DNA of 64,000 nucleotides from Paenibacillus sp. JDR-2. GTDB lineage: Bacteria; Bacillota; Bacilli; Paenibacillales; Paenibacillaceae. The DNA lies in NCBI RefSeq assembly GCF_000023585.1, contig NC_012914.1, positions 3,254,001-3,318,000 of the forward strand, read 5' to 3'. This document shows positions 24,668 through 33,178 of the stretch, one piece after another; positions within the stretch are counted from its first letter, which is position 1, and the number at the start of each line of letters is the position of its first letter. The notes under the pieces were generated by a model. The model worked only from the letters and a program-made list of their open reading frames with translations, did not search any database and was not told where the DNA came from. The translations under genes were made by a program, and so were the position numbers.

Positions 24668-25015
24668 AATGGTATTCAGAAATTAATCACCAAAGCTGCA
24701 GCAGAAGGATTTTTATGGAAGGATACAAATTCAAACAGAACTGAAATAAGTTATTGGTTAGATTCCGAATTTGCAGGTAACGGTATTATGACGCAGGCAT
24801 GTTCTGTTTTCATAACACACGCTTTTAATGATTTACAACTAAATAAGGTTGAGATTGGAGTAGCAACTAACAACATCAAAAGCAGGGCAATACCTGAACG
24901 CCTAGGGTTTACACAGGAAGGGACAATTCGAAACTACGAGCTGTTGCACAATCAATATCGGGACCGAGTTATGTAAATTCTTATGAAAGAGGAATGGATG
25001 GGGAACAAAAAGTAA
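24668..25015 (+). pseudogene. Decayed GNAT (RimJ/RimL-type) acetyltransferase
   Basis: One frame preserves the C-terminal two thirds of a ribosomal-protein-acetyltransferase-like GNAT: RTEISYWLDSEFAGNGIMTQ, then LNKVEIGVATNNIKSRAIPE and RLGFTQEGTIRNYELLHNQY. The acetyl-CoA motif (normally GxGxAT/GxGIMTEA) and the NxxSRAIPERLGF motif are intact. The frame is closed upstream by TAA at 24665 where about 90 N-terminal residues should be. It is also cut by an in-frame TAA (24974-24976) at a position where the family has a Tyr; the expected ending ILMKEEW continues in the same frame after it. Confidence 0.8.
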
Positions 25016-25098
25016 GAACCGCACAATAGAATCTGATAATGAGAAGGTTTCGTTAAACTGGAAAATAAACGACATACCGAGTATTGAATCCTGAAATC

Positions 25099-25248
25099 AT
25101 GAATTGTGGTAGATTTGCGAATTGTGGCTGTTGGACAACTGATAAAGAAAGACCTAAAGCGATTTTTGGGTTGGACAAGGGAGCAACTTACAATAATGAA
25201 TTGCTTTGCGATGAATGCCTTCCTTCAGACCATAGGTGGGCTTTTTAA
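25099..25248 (+). CDS. Small Cys-rich protein
   Basis: A 49-residue frame with Cys at positions 3, 9, 11, 38 and 41 (MNCGRFANCGCW ... LLCDECLP), which looks like a one-metal zinc ribbon or knuckle. A TTG at 25084 could add five residues. No clear ribosome site is visible and the family was not recognised. It lies in an AT-rich patch between a dead acetyltransferase gene and a terminator at 25282. The clustered Cys and conserved-looking aromatic residues make it more than a random frame, but expression is uncertain. Confidence 0.45.
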   Translation: MNCGRFANCGCWTTDKERPKAIFGLDKGATYNNELLCDECLPSDHRWAF

Positions 25249-25281
25249 TTTAACAAACGAAGGACTATAGTTCAGAGTATC

Positions 25282-25322
25282 AAAGCGGCTACTGATCAAA
25301 AGGTCAGCTGCCGCTTTTTTTA
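25282..25322 (+). terminator. Rho-independent terminator
   Basis: AAAGCGGC...GCCGCTTTTTTT with an inner CTGA/TCAG pairing. It belongs to a group of hairpins in this window with a GCAGC-GATC-type core. Confidence 0.8.
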
Positions 25323-25393
25323 GGGCCGGTTACTGCAACCCTTGACCAAAATGATGCGTTTAGATTACTAACTAACGATTGGAGGTATCTTTG

Positions 25394-25645
25394 TTGGCAA
25401 TTATGAGAATGAAGCCAGTATGGATTGCATTATTATTAATTCTTATTCTTCTATTCGCAATGAAGAATCCCTCAAAGAGTGATTACATAAAGCATTGGAA
25501 AGAAAAAAACGTAGGTATGGAGGTTTATACGGTTCACACAAAGAATTTCCTTGTATTCTCAACCTATCAAATGGGAGGGTATGACGATATAATGCCTACA
25601 ACAATAGGGATTTGGGGAAAATTAATTGATACGGATAGGTATTGA
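25394..25645 (+). CDS. DUF4359-like small membrane-anchored protein
   Basis: An 83-residue protein with an N-terminal transmembrane or signal-anchor helix (WIALLLILILLFAMKNPSK) and a short external domain. NPSKSDYIKHWKE, NFLVFSTYQ and the closing GIWGKLI resemble the DUF4359 family of small Bacillales proteins. TTG 25394 is preferred: GGAGGT at 25381-25386 lies 7 bases upstream. Function unknown. GC content is lower than in surrounding metabolic genes, in line with an accessory patch. Confidence 0.6.
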   Translation: MAIMRMKPVWIALLLILILLFAMKNPSKSDYIKHWKEKNVGMEVYTVHTKNFLVFSTYQMGGYDDIMPTTIGIWGKLIDTDRY

Positions 25646-25741
25646 GATCTATTTGGGATTAAACTATAGGGGAAGTTCAATAAATGAAGTGGCAGCTGGT
25701 CATTGTGAGGTTGCCAAGGTGTAATTGCGGGGGGGAGTTTT

Positions 25742-26320
25742 ATGGGGAGATTCAACTTAGTTTTAACGATTTTGGTTATTTTGTTTTTATCTGCTTGTCA
25801 TTCATCAAAACAATTAAAACCGATAAAAGAAGAAACGATTGATTTTGACATAAACACTGCAATTGAAATGATTGAGAAGAAAGAAGATATGATCATTGAT
25901 ATAGCTTCGAGAGAAAAGGTGTCAAAACTGGAGTATAAGGAATTAGAGAAGTCCTTTACCGAAGAGTTTGGAGACCATGCTAAGGATATTCTATCCATAT
26001 TATTCATTAATAATATGGACTCCGATCCCGGGTCAGATAAGTTTATACAACAGAATACGTTATACCCAACTGTCTTTCATAAAGGGATAACTATAACAAA
26101 TGCAGTCATTTATAAAAGTTACTTCGAGAATGAGTTCTTTAATCAAACTAGATTAAGCATTAAGGAAGAATATGTTGGTGATGATGAAAAGTTGAAAAAT
26201 TGGAAAAGAGAATATATTTTTACACCAAACAAAAATGGAGATTGGGAACTAAATGGATTTTCTGGAGTGATGAATTTCTCAGGTGAAGAGTATAATATGA
26301 AATATTTAGAGTTAAAGTGA
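25742..26320 (+). CDS. Lipoprotein of unknown function
   Basis: A 192-residue exported protein starting GRFNLVLTILVILFLSAC, with the lipobox LSAC at about residues 16-19. The mature region is acidic and helical up to residue 110 and then beta-rich (EYIFTPNKNGDWELNGFSG). The ATG is preceded by a G-rich site (GGGGGGGAG). No family recognised; it is AT-rich like its small neighbour upstream. A hairpin terminator follows 30 bases after the stop. Confidence 0.65.
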   Translation: MGRFNLVLTILVILFLSACHSSKQLKPIKEETIDFDINTAIEMIEKKEDMIIDIASREKVSKLEYKELEKSFTEEFGDHAKDILSILFINNMDSDPGSDKFIQQNTLYPTVFHKGITITNAVIYKSYFENEFFNQTRLSIKEEYVGDDEKLKNWKREYIFTPNKNGDWELNGFSGVMNFSGEEYNMKYLELK

Positions 26321-26349
26321 AAGAATCTAATAACCTAATGAAAACTTAT

Positions 26350-26381
26350 AAAACGGCAGCTGACGGCTACCGTTTTTTTTT
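26350..26381 (+). terminator. Rho-independent terminator
   Basis: AAAACGGCAGC / GCTACCGTTTT (one mismatch) with a long T tract, ending the lipoprotein transcript. Confidence 0.8.
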
Positions 26382-26502
26382 ATTTAACGAATGTATATGT
26401 GGCGTCGATTCCCATGGCCGAAACCGGGTGAACACGTCAGGGTCGTCCGACATGCTTCCATAAACGTATTAGCCGCGTTCCATTTTGAAAGATAACGCTT
26501 TG

Positions 26503-26516
26503 TTAAAACGGTTTAA
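26503..26516. promoter_or_regulatory. Distal candidate LacI-family operator
   Basis: TTAAAACGGTTTAA, a near-palindrome sharing AAAAC-GGTTTAA with the proximal site 140 bases downstream. The rest of the spacer 26382-26703 has no gene. Confidence 0.45.
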
Positions 26517-26604
26517 TGCTACTTTTTTCCTAATTCCACGAGATTCCACGAGATTTCATCTGAATTTCTGCGATTATACGTGACTTTAAGACGAAATATC
26601 TATT

Positions 26605-26655
26605 TTTACAATAACTAATTATCAGTTTGAAATAGATTTTACAAAACCGGTTTAA
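26605..26655 (+). promoter_or_regulatory. Promoter with proximal LacI-family operator
   Basis: TTTACA (26605-26610), 17-base spacer, TGAAAT (26628-26633); the palindrome AAACCGGTTT (26644-26653) follows at the predicted transcription start. It suits autoregulation by the LacI-type protein encoded 50 bases on. Confidence 0.55.
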
Positions 26656-26703
26656 GCTTAACCTCGTGTCCGGTATCACGGAAGAAAGCGAGGTTTTACG
26701 ATT

Positions 26704-27738
26704 TTGGCAACTATTGATGACGTCGCGAAGGCATCCGGCGTTTCCAAAGGAACGGTTTCAAGCGTGTTCAGCAAGAAACGCCCAATCAGCAAAGAAGTCA
26801 CTGAGCGCGTTCTTGCAGCGGCTAAATCGCTGAACTACAAGCCGAACTATTGGGCGAGGAGCCTTGTGAACCGCTCCACGCGCATACTCGGATTGAATAT
26901 CAGAGGTGAATCGCTTGAATTCGGCCAGTTTCACCATTCTCTGCTTAACGGCGTTCTTCGCGTCTGTTACGAGAACGGCTACCGCCTGCTGGTTAATGCG
27001 CTGTCGCCTGCCTATCTCAGTCAAGTCGAGAACATATCTTCGGATCCGGTGGACGGCGAAATCTTATTGGATCCCATAGAATCGGACGCCAGGATTGAAG
27101 AGCGGCTTCAGAGCGGCATGCCCATCGTGATTATCGGCCGCCCGCCTGGTCGCTACGAGGCGCAAGTCAGCTACGTAGATAACGATAATATCGGAATGGC
27201 TGCACAGGTTACTAGCTATTTGATCGGACTGGGGCATACGGAAATTCTGTTTCTAAATGCACCGGAATCAAGAACGGTATCGGAGGACCGAAGTGTTGGA
27301 TACAAAGCAGCTTTCAAGCAAGCCGGCCTGCAGCCGAAGCCTGAGTTGCTCCTGCACAAGCCGCTTAGGGGCGAGACAGCACACGCCTTCGGTTATGAGG
27401 CGGCGTTGGCTAAGCTAACGGCTTCGCCTGACATTACGGCGGTCATCGCCGATACGGACATGATGGCGTTTGGCGTATACAAGGCCGCGGAGCAGCTAGG
27501 GCTGCGCATTCCGGAGCAGTTGTCGGTGTTCGCGTTTAGCGACGATACCGTACTCGCCCCAGAATTATCGCCGCCGCTCACCGGCGTCCGGCTCCATGCC
27601 GACCGGCTTGGGGTGGAAGCGCTGCGGCTCCTGCTTGAACAGTTGAACGCGACCCAGAAGAGCGCCAAACGGGTACTTGTTCCAACGGAGCTCGCGATTC
27701 GCGGCTCTTGCGCTGCGCCTTGCGTACGAAGTAAATAG
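26704..27738 (+). CDS. LacI family transcriptional regulator
   Basis: A 344-residue repressor. The N-terminal helix-turn-helix ATIDDVAKASGVSKGTVSSVF and hinge RVLAAAKSLNYKPN are canonical. The effector domain (about residues 60-330) has the periplasmic-binding fold, with VDGEILLDP and the LacI-type GYKAAFKQAGL and MAFGVYKAAEQLGLRIPEQLSV segments. TTG 26704 is the only start that keeps the full DNA-binding domain. It heads an ABC sugar-transport operon and has two related palindromes upstream, so it most likely represses that operon until the imported sugar or a derivative is present. Confidence 0.92.
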   Translation: MATIDDVAKASGVSKGTVSSVFSKKRPISKEVTERVLAAAKSLNYKPNYWARSLVNRSTRILGLNIRGESLEFGQFHHSLLNGVLRVCYENGYRLLVNALSPAYLSQVENISSDPVDGEILLDPIESDARIEERLQSGMPIVIIGRPPGRYEAQVSYVDNDNIGMAAQVTSYLIGLGHTEILFLNAPESRTVSEDRSVGYKAAFKQAGLQPKPELLLHKPLRGETAHAFGYEAALAKLTASPDITAVIADTDMMAFGVYKAAEQLGLRIPEQLSVFAFSDDTVLAPELSPPLTGVRLHADRLGVEALRLLLEQLNATQKSAKRVLVPTELAIRGSCAAPCVRSK

Positions 27739-27816
27739 AGGCGGCCTGTTGATTGTCGCTTAATCACTCTGATTTAGAATACCAATTCGCTCGTGCATTC
27801 AGGAGGCTAACTACCC

Positions 27817-29274
27817 ATGAAAAAAGTATTGTTAACGATGTCGACGGTTGCCGCGCTCGGAACGCTGCTTCTGTCCGGCTGCGGTTCGGAGAGCGGTAAG
27901 AACAACACCGCTAATACCCCGGCGGCTGATAATACAAAAACCGGCAGTGGCGCGAACACCCCGGCCAATGTTCCGGCGGCAGATATGAAGCTTCGGATCC
28001 TGGATGGTAATGTCGGCGGCAAGACACCGGAAGAGACAACGAAGTTCGCAGCGGAAATCACGCGTCTTACCGGCATTGATACTACTATCGAGAAGCCGGC
28101 TAGCGACTATGATCAGAAGGTGTTGACGGCACTCGGCTCCGGCGAGAAATATGATCTGATCGAGCTTAGTGACCTCGGCAAGCTGGCTACCTTCGTAGAT
28201 CAAGGTGTCGTCACGGACCTGACGGATTTCGTAACCGGCTCCAAAGTGCTCTCGGACCCGACGGTCGTTCCAACAAGCGAGTGGGAACAGTTGAAAGATA
28301 AGGACGGCAGAATAGTTGCCGTATTCAACAAATTCCAAGGCGGCACGATGCCGATTGTACGCAAGGATTGGCTGGACAAGCTTGGTCTGAAGGAACCGAA
28401 GACGCTTGACGAGTACTATAACGTGCTCAAGGCGTTCAAGGAAAAGGATCCTGACGGCAACGGCAAGAATGATACGTACGGCCTAAGCACGGCCGATATT
28501 TACGATATACAAGCCTTCATGAGCGCCGCCGGCGTTAAGGCGCATTATGTAATGAAGGATGGCAAGCGCACAATTCCGTACGCGACGGAAGCAGCCATTC
28601 CGATTTATGAATGGTTTGCCAAGCTGGTGAAGGAAGGTATTATGGATCCCAACTTCGTGACGAACGATACGGGCAAAATGCGTAATCTGTTCCTCGCCGA
28701 CCGCGTCGGCATGGTTACCTATTGGGATGCTTGGGTTGGCATGTTCAACAACACTCGCAAACAAGAGGATCCGAACACGACGTTTAATGCAGAAGCTCTC
28801 GAGAGCATCCCTGGTGCTGACGGCACCATCCTTATGCGACGCGGAGATCCGGATTTCTGGATCATTCCGGCCAATGCCGAGCATCCGGAAGCCGCTAAGA
28901 AGTTCCTGGAATTCTGGCACACGGAGCCGGGTATTATGCTTGGAAGCTTGGGCATCGAGAACGAGGATTACACCAAGGAAGGCGATGCGTATAAGCTGAC
29001 GCCGACCGGCACCGAGCATAACATGGACCACGGGGTACCGTTCTGGTACAACCAAAACGTGGAGTATCCGTTCGGTAAACTTCCGGGCGTACAAGAAGCG
29101 CAAGATCTTGTGAACAGAGACGCGACTCTTGAATTGTCGTTGCCAGGTTGGCCTGACGCGGAGAAGATCGTCAAGAATTACGCGCTCAAAGCGATGTCGG
29201 GTCAAATGGACGCTGCGGAAGCCGTGAAGAAGATGCACGAAGAGCTGCTTGGGAAAAAACTGATCGACGAGTAA
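27817..29274 (+). CDS. ABC sugar-transporter substrate-binding lipoprotein
   Basis: A 485-residue extracytoplasmic solute-binding protein. Signal peptide with lipobox LLSGC at residues 18-22, then an Asn/Thr/Ala-rich linker (about 25-50) and a two-lobed binding domain of the LplA type (large Paenibacillus/Bacillus carbohydrate-binding lipoproteins; KPASDYDQKVLTALGSGEKYDLIEL... near 90). AGGAGG precedes the ATG. It is followed by a hairpin before the permease genes, which would let the binding protein be made in excess. No ATPase gene is nearby, so a shared MsmX-type ATPase is expected. Confidence 0.9.
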   Translation: MKKVLLTMSTVAALGTLLLSGCGSESGKNNTANTPAADNTKTGSGANTPANVPAADMKLRILDGNVGGKTPEETTKFAAEITRLTGIDTTIEKPASDYDQKVLTALGSGEKYDLIELSDLGKLATFVDQGVVTDLTDFVTGSKVLSDPTVVPTSEWEQLKDKDGRIVAVFNKFQGGTMPIVRKDWLDKLGLKEPKTLDEYYNVLKAFKEKDPDGNGKNDTYGLSTADIYDIQAFMSAAGVKAHYVMKDGKRTIPYATEAAIPIYEWFAKLVKEGIMDPNFVTNDTGKMRNLFLADRVGMVTYWDAWVGMFNNTRKQEDPNTTFNAEALESIPGADGTILMRRGDPDFWIIPANAEHPEAAKKFLEFWHTEPGIMLGSLGIENEDYTKEGDAYKLTPTGTEHNMDHGVPFWYNQNVEYPFGKLPGVQEAQDLVNRDATLELSLPGWPDAEKIVKNYALKAMSGQMDAAEAVKKMHEELLGKKLIDE

Positions 29275-29299
29275 ATCCGATCCGAACGAATGGAACACA

Positions 29300-29342
29300 A
29301 GCAGGCAGGGGAGAATGGATTCCCCTGCTTGCCTGCTTTTCA
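29300..29342 (+). terminator. Intra-operon hairpin (attenuating terminator)
   Basis: GCAGGCA-GGGGA pairs with TCCCC-(TGCT)-TGCCTGC followed by TTTT. It lies between the binding-protein gene and the first permease gene, where partial termination is common in such operons. Confidence 0.65.
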
Positions 29343-29386
29343 TCCCGATAATGGTTCTCTTTACCAGATAAGGACGTGAATAAAGG

Positions 29387-30262
29387 ATGAGATTATTGAA
29401 GAAATACAGCGCGCTCTACGTCATGATGGTGCCGGTGATCGTTTATTTTCTTGTTTTTGCCTATTACCCGCTCGTAAAAGGGCTTCAGACCAGCTTCCAG
29501 GATTACAAACTGATGGGTGACAGACCGTATGTAGGATTCGCGAACTATTCCGCGGTGCTTCATGACTCGTTATTCTGGGAAGCGGTGGTCAACACGCTCG
29601 TCATTGGCGGAGGCATTCTCTGCTTCAGCTTTGTCGCGCCTCTTGTGATCGCGCTGTCGCTCAACGAAGTACTCAGGACCTGGTTCAAGAAGGCGGCGCA
29701 GATGATTTTGTACGTGCCGCATCTGCTCTCATGGGTCGTTGTCGGAGGAATCTGGATTTTCATGCTTTCGCCCGACAGCGGGATCATTAATATGATCCTT
29801 GTCCATATGTTCCACATGAAGCCGATTAATTTCATGGCAGACTCCGGATGGGCGCGCTGGATCTTGATTCTCCTTGCAACATGGAAGGAGATGGGCTATA
29901 CCTGTATCCTCTTCCTGGCGGGGATTGTGTCGATTAATCCGTCGCTCTACGAGGCGGCGCGCATGGATGGGGCGACGCGCTTGAATCAATTGATCTACGT
30001 TACGATACCGCAGCTCAGCAACACGATGAAGGTCGTCTTCCTGCTGAATACGCTCGGCATTCTGCGAATCTTCGACGAAGTCTTTATTTTGCGCAACCCA
30101 ACGATCGCCTCGAAAGTGGACGTGCTCATGATGTACACGTTCCAGAAGGGGATTCTCGAAATTCAGCTTGGTCCTGCGGCCGCAGCCAGCTTCTTCGTAC
30201 TGCTATTAACTCTTGCGATGACACTCGTCGTACGGCGAATCACGCGATTTGATGAGGTGTAA
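29387..30262 (+). CDS. ABC sugar permease, LplB/UgpA type
   Basis: A 291-residue inner-membrane permease with six transmembrane helices. TM1 (YVMMVPVIVYFLVFAYYPLV) is followed by the characteristic loop LQTSFQDYKLM. The EAA loop that contacts the ATPase is YEAARMDGATRLNQLIYVTIPQ near residue 188. It is typical of the first of two permeases in carbohydrate-uptake-type-1 systems. The next permease gene starts 6 bases after its stop, so the two form a heterodimer, although the second one is broken here. Confidence 0.92.
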   Translation: MRLLKKYSALYVMMVPVIVYFLVFAYYPLVKGLQTSFQDYKLMGDRPYVGFANYSAVLHDSLFWEAVVNTLVIGGGILCFSFVAPLVIALSLNEVLRTWFKKAAQMILYVPHLLSWVVVGGIWIFMLSPDSGIINMILVHMFHMKPINFMADSGWARWILILLATWKEMGYTCILFLAGIVSINPSLYEAARMDGATRLNQLIYVTIPQLSNTMKVVFLLNTLGILRIFDEVFILRNPTIASKVDVLMMYTFQKGILEIQLGPAAAASFFVLLLTLAMTLVVRRITRFDEV

Positions 30263-30267
30263 AAACA

Positions 30268-31148
30268 ATGTCCGATCGATTTGAACGTCTCGGGTGGAAG
30301 AATAAAGCATTCGATATACTAAACGTCTTGTTCTTGTTCGTGCTCATGTTGACTATGATCATCCCGTTTATTAACGTACTGGCGCTGTCCTTCTCTTCGG
30401 GTATTGCCTCCATGAGGCCGGAAATCGTGCTGTGGCCGAAGCAGTTCAGCACGGAAGGCTACTCCATAGTATGGAAAAGGTATGGAAAAGCCTAGACATC
30501 TGGCGCCCCCTGATGAACAGCGTCATCGTGACCGTGGCGGGCACCGTGCTGCACGTGCTGCTGTCCAGCTTGGCCGGTTATGTATTTATCTATCCTCGCC
30601 TTCCCGGCAAGAAGGTGATGCTGACGTTCATTATGATTACGATGATGTTGCCGCAGGAAGCGATTATGATTCCGCTATATGTGGTCAACAAAGACCTGCA
30701 TCTGATCAATACGCTGAGCTCGCTTGTGCTGTCGGGTCTCGTGTCCGGCTTCTCGATCCTGCTTATGCGCAGCTTCTTCTTGAACGTCCCTTACGAGATG
30801 TCGGAATCGGCCAAGATCGACGGCGCCGGGGAGTTCCGTATCTTCCTGACGATGTATATGCGTCTTGCGGCTGCGGGTCTTGCGACCGTGACACTCTTCG
30901 AGTTCGTTGGACGGTGGAACATGTTCACCGCGCCGGTCATGTTTATTAACGATTCCATGAAGTACACGCTTCAGGTCGCGCTAAAAGCGATGATCATCGA
31001 TACGAGCAGCAACTCCGGTACTTATATGGTCACGACGAACGTGCGGATGGCAGGTATCGTCATCAGCATTCTTCCGCTGCTCGCGGTATATCCGTTTGTG
31101 CAGAAATATTTCATGAAGGGCATCCTGCTTGGTGCCAGCAAAGAATAG
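30268..31148 (+). pseudogene. ABC sugar permease, UgpE/YtcP type, frameshifted by 11-bp duplication
   Basis: Frame 1 from ATG 30268 reads TM1 and the start of the periplasmic loop (...FSTEGYSIVWKRYGKA) and stops at 30495. The rest of the gene continues in another frame as KSLDIWRPLMNSVIVT through five more helices, with the EAA loop SESAKIDGAGEFRIFLTMYM and the usual ending MKGILLGASKE. The cause is a perfect tandem duplication of GTATGGAAAAG. Removing one copy gives YSIVWKSLDIW in one frame and a normal permease of about 290 residues. Without it the transporter lacks one channel subunit. Unless it is a sequencing error, this is a very recent and potentially reversible mutation. Confidence 0.9.
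30469..30490. repeat. Perfect 11-bp tandem duplication
   Basis: GTATGGAAAAG at 30469-30479 is repeated exactly at 30480-30490. Being 11 bases, it shifts the permease reading frame. Confidence 0.95.
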
Positions 31149-31159
31149 GAGGAAGTAAA

Positions 31160-32647
31160 ATGCAGATAAAGAAACAACGGCACGTGCTTCGCAGATGGAT
31201 TGATAAGGACGAGCAGCGTTCTTATTTGGAGGTTCCTTTCGTGGTGGAAGGAGCTGTGGAGCGTATCGATATCGCCTACCGTTACGAACGCGGAGAAAAC
31301 GGTGGAACGGTTGTAGATATCGGCCTTCGCTCCCCGAAGCGGATCGTCGGCTGGAGCGGCGGCGCTCGCGAAGCATTCTTCGTCGGCACAGAGAAAGCGA
31401 CCCCGGGCTATCTGGCTGAACCGATCGTCGAGGGTGAATGGGCCGTGCTGCTCGGAGCTTATAAAATCCCCGAGGGCGGCGCGGAGGTTATCGTTGAATT
31501 GGAGCTGACCCGGCCGCACGGCCGCTGGATGAAGGGTGACCTTCATATGCACAGCGTGCATAGCGACGGGAGCTACACGATCGGGCAGGCTAAAGAATCG
31601 TGCAAAGCCCGCGGTCTGGAATTCATGGCGCTGACGGATCATAATACGTCCTCGCAGAATCATGCCGCGCTTGTTCCCGACGAAGAGTTGCTGCTCATTC
31701 CTGGAGTTGAGCTGACGAGTTATTTTGGCCATGCCAACGTCCTCGGCGTGTCGGACGCGTTGCAGGATTTTCGCGTGACGACGCCGACGCAAGCGGAAGC
31801 GGTGCTCGAGGAAGCGCGCGCGAGAGGCGGCTTCGTGTCGCTGAATCATCCGTTCTGTCCGTCTTGTCCATGGGAGCTCGGTTTTGACGTCCCTTATGAT
31901 GCAATCGAGGTGTGGAACGGCCCGTGGCGCGGGCTGAACGAGCGCGCGCTTGCTTGGTGGCAGGGGCAGCTTGCAAAGGGGCGCCGCTTGATCGCCCTTG
32001 GAGGAAGCGACGCTCACCGGGAGGAAAGGTTTGTGAAGCACGGACGTCCGACGGCTTCTGTATGGACGGAAACAGACACGGTGCATGGCGTTCTGGCCGG
32101 CATTCGCCAAGGCCGAGTCGTGCTGCAGTTCGATCCTGACGAGATCTGTCTAGCCCTTTCCGCCGGCGAGTACGGCATTGGTGAGGCTATTCCGCATACG
32201 GCTGTCATAGGGAAAGATGGCATCCCGTTGATAATCGACGTCTGCGGTGCCAAGGACGACCGCGTGCTCTTGTGGTCTGACCGAGGTATCGAAGCGGCAT
32301 GGGACATCATCGTTTCGCCGGCGTTCTCCGAAGCGAGGGAGTGGGAATCGGAAGACACGGAAGCCAGTGGCTGGACCGTGCAGCGGGAAATTGCTGCGAT
32401 ACTCGAATTCGATGCGCCGGACAATAAAGACTGCGCTCCATGGGAGCCGGAAGCAGCGATTCTCGCAGACGAATTCGCGCCCCGAAAGATAGAAACGGAG
32501 AATGGTCAGGTCCGGTTGGAATTCCAGGGCTCGGGCGACCGGTTGTTCTACCGGCTGGAAGCACGACGCAACGTAAAGGGGTTAATGCAGTCGGCAGTGA
32601 CTTGTCTGACAAATCCGATTTATATCGATCAAGCTATGGGTATGTAA
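31160..32647 (+). CDS. PHP-domain metallohydrolase, CehA/McbA type
   Basis: A 495-residue protein. The PHP phosphoesterase core begins near residue 125 with GDLHMHSVHSDGSYTIGQAK (metal ligands HxH and the following Asp), followed by ALTDHNTSSQNH, the conserved Glu of IPGVELTSYFGHANVLG, NHPF near 230 and GGSDAHRE near 285. This is a complete metal site of the CehA/McbA branch. The N-terminal 120 residues form a beta-rich extra domain, and a further beta-rich domain follows the core. It has no signal peptide. AGGAGG precedes the ATG, 11 bases after the permease stop. As last gene of the sugar operon it may hydrolyse a phosphate or similar ester of the imported compound. Confidence 0.85.
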   Translation: MQIKKQRHVLRRWIDKDEQRSYLEVPFVVEGAVERIDIAYRYERGENGGTVVDIGLRSPKRIVGWSGGAREAFFVGTEKATPGYLAEPIVEGEWAVLLGAYKIPEGGAEVIVELELTRPHGRWMKGDLHMHSVHSDGSYTIGQAKESCKARGLEFMALTDHNTSSQNHAALVPDEELLLIPGVELTSYFGHANVLGVSDALQDFRVTTPTQAEAVLEEARARGGFVSLNHPFCPSCPWELGFDVPYDAIEVWNGPWRGLNERALAWWQGQLAKGRRLIALGGSDAHREERFVKHGRPTASVWTETDTVHGVLAGIRQGRVVLQFDPDEICLALSAGEYGIGEAIPHTAVIGKDGIPLIIDVCGAKDDRVLLWSDRGIEAAWDIIVSPAFSEAREWESEDTEASGWTVQREIAAILEFDAPDNKDCAPWEPEAAILADEFAPRKIETENGQVRLEFQGSGDRLFYRLEARRNVKGLMQSAVTCLTNPIYIDQAMGM

Positions 32648-32735
32648 CGAACCGGGAGGGTAAGGTACGCTTGGGAGCTTTCTTTTTGGGTCATACTGTC
32701 TGGTAGTGTGAGACGACAGAAGGAGGCGCAAAAAT

Positions 32736-32987
32736 ATGACTATTTTGCCGATACATGAACGACTTGCGGAGTTGTGGACCATTCGCGGTGGCCGGCATCT
32801 GACCGAGGAAGAGCAGGCGGACTTCGAGCATTGTCTAGCGGTAAATGCTATGCATATCAGACAAATCGCCAATTTGTATAATCTATCGCTGGCCGCGTCC
32901 ATGACCGGAGATGTTGATTGGCAACACGAGATTTGCCAAAGGCTGGAGAAGCTAGGCGGCCGTCTGCCGGGCTCGCCACGCTTATAG
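32736..32987 (+). CDS. Small helical protein of unknown function
   Basis: An 83-residue soluble protein with AAGGAGG about 9 bases upstream of the ATG. The sequence (HERLAELWTIRGGRHLTEEE followed by CLAVNAMHIRQIANLYNLSL) predicts three amphipathic helices with two conserved-looking Cys (EHCLAVN, HEICQRL). Small proteins with this IHxRLAELW...W..C start recur in Paenibacillus-type genomes, but no function is known to me. It is monocistronic, with a terminator 50 bases on. Confidence 0.65.
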   Translation: MTILPIHERLAELWTIRGGRHLTEEEQADFEHCLAVNAMHIRQIANLYNLSLAASMTGDVDWQHEICQRLEKLGGRLPGSPRL

Positions 32988-33037
32988 CGGATGCCCGTCA
33001 CTCGGCCATCTGACCGAGCCAATCGAATTTCACTAAA

Positions 33038-33064
33038 GGCCGCGAAAATCGCGGTTTTTTTATT
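33038..33064 (+). terminator. Rho-independent terminator
   Basis: CCGCGA-AAA-TCGCGG with a T tract, the same hairpin as the orphan at 24544-24567. Confidence 0.8.
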
Positions 33065-33178
33065 TATAGCTGTCATTGATTCCTATGTAGTCGTTATAGA
33101 GATTATAGTTAAAATCAAATTTTCATACATAATTGTGCATTCATTAAACCAGCCTAAAATGAAGGACGGTGAACAGGA

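Noticed and set aside
26530-26556. Tandem ATTCCACGAG repeat as a CRISPR or iteron start
   Set aside because: Only two copies of about 11 bases without further units or spacers.
31022-32110. 362-codon minus-strand frame opposite the permease/PHP genes
   Set aside because: Arg/His-rich translation, spans two plus-strand genes and their junction, no start signal.
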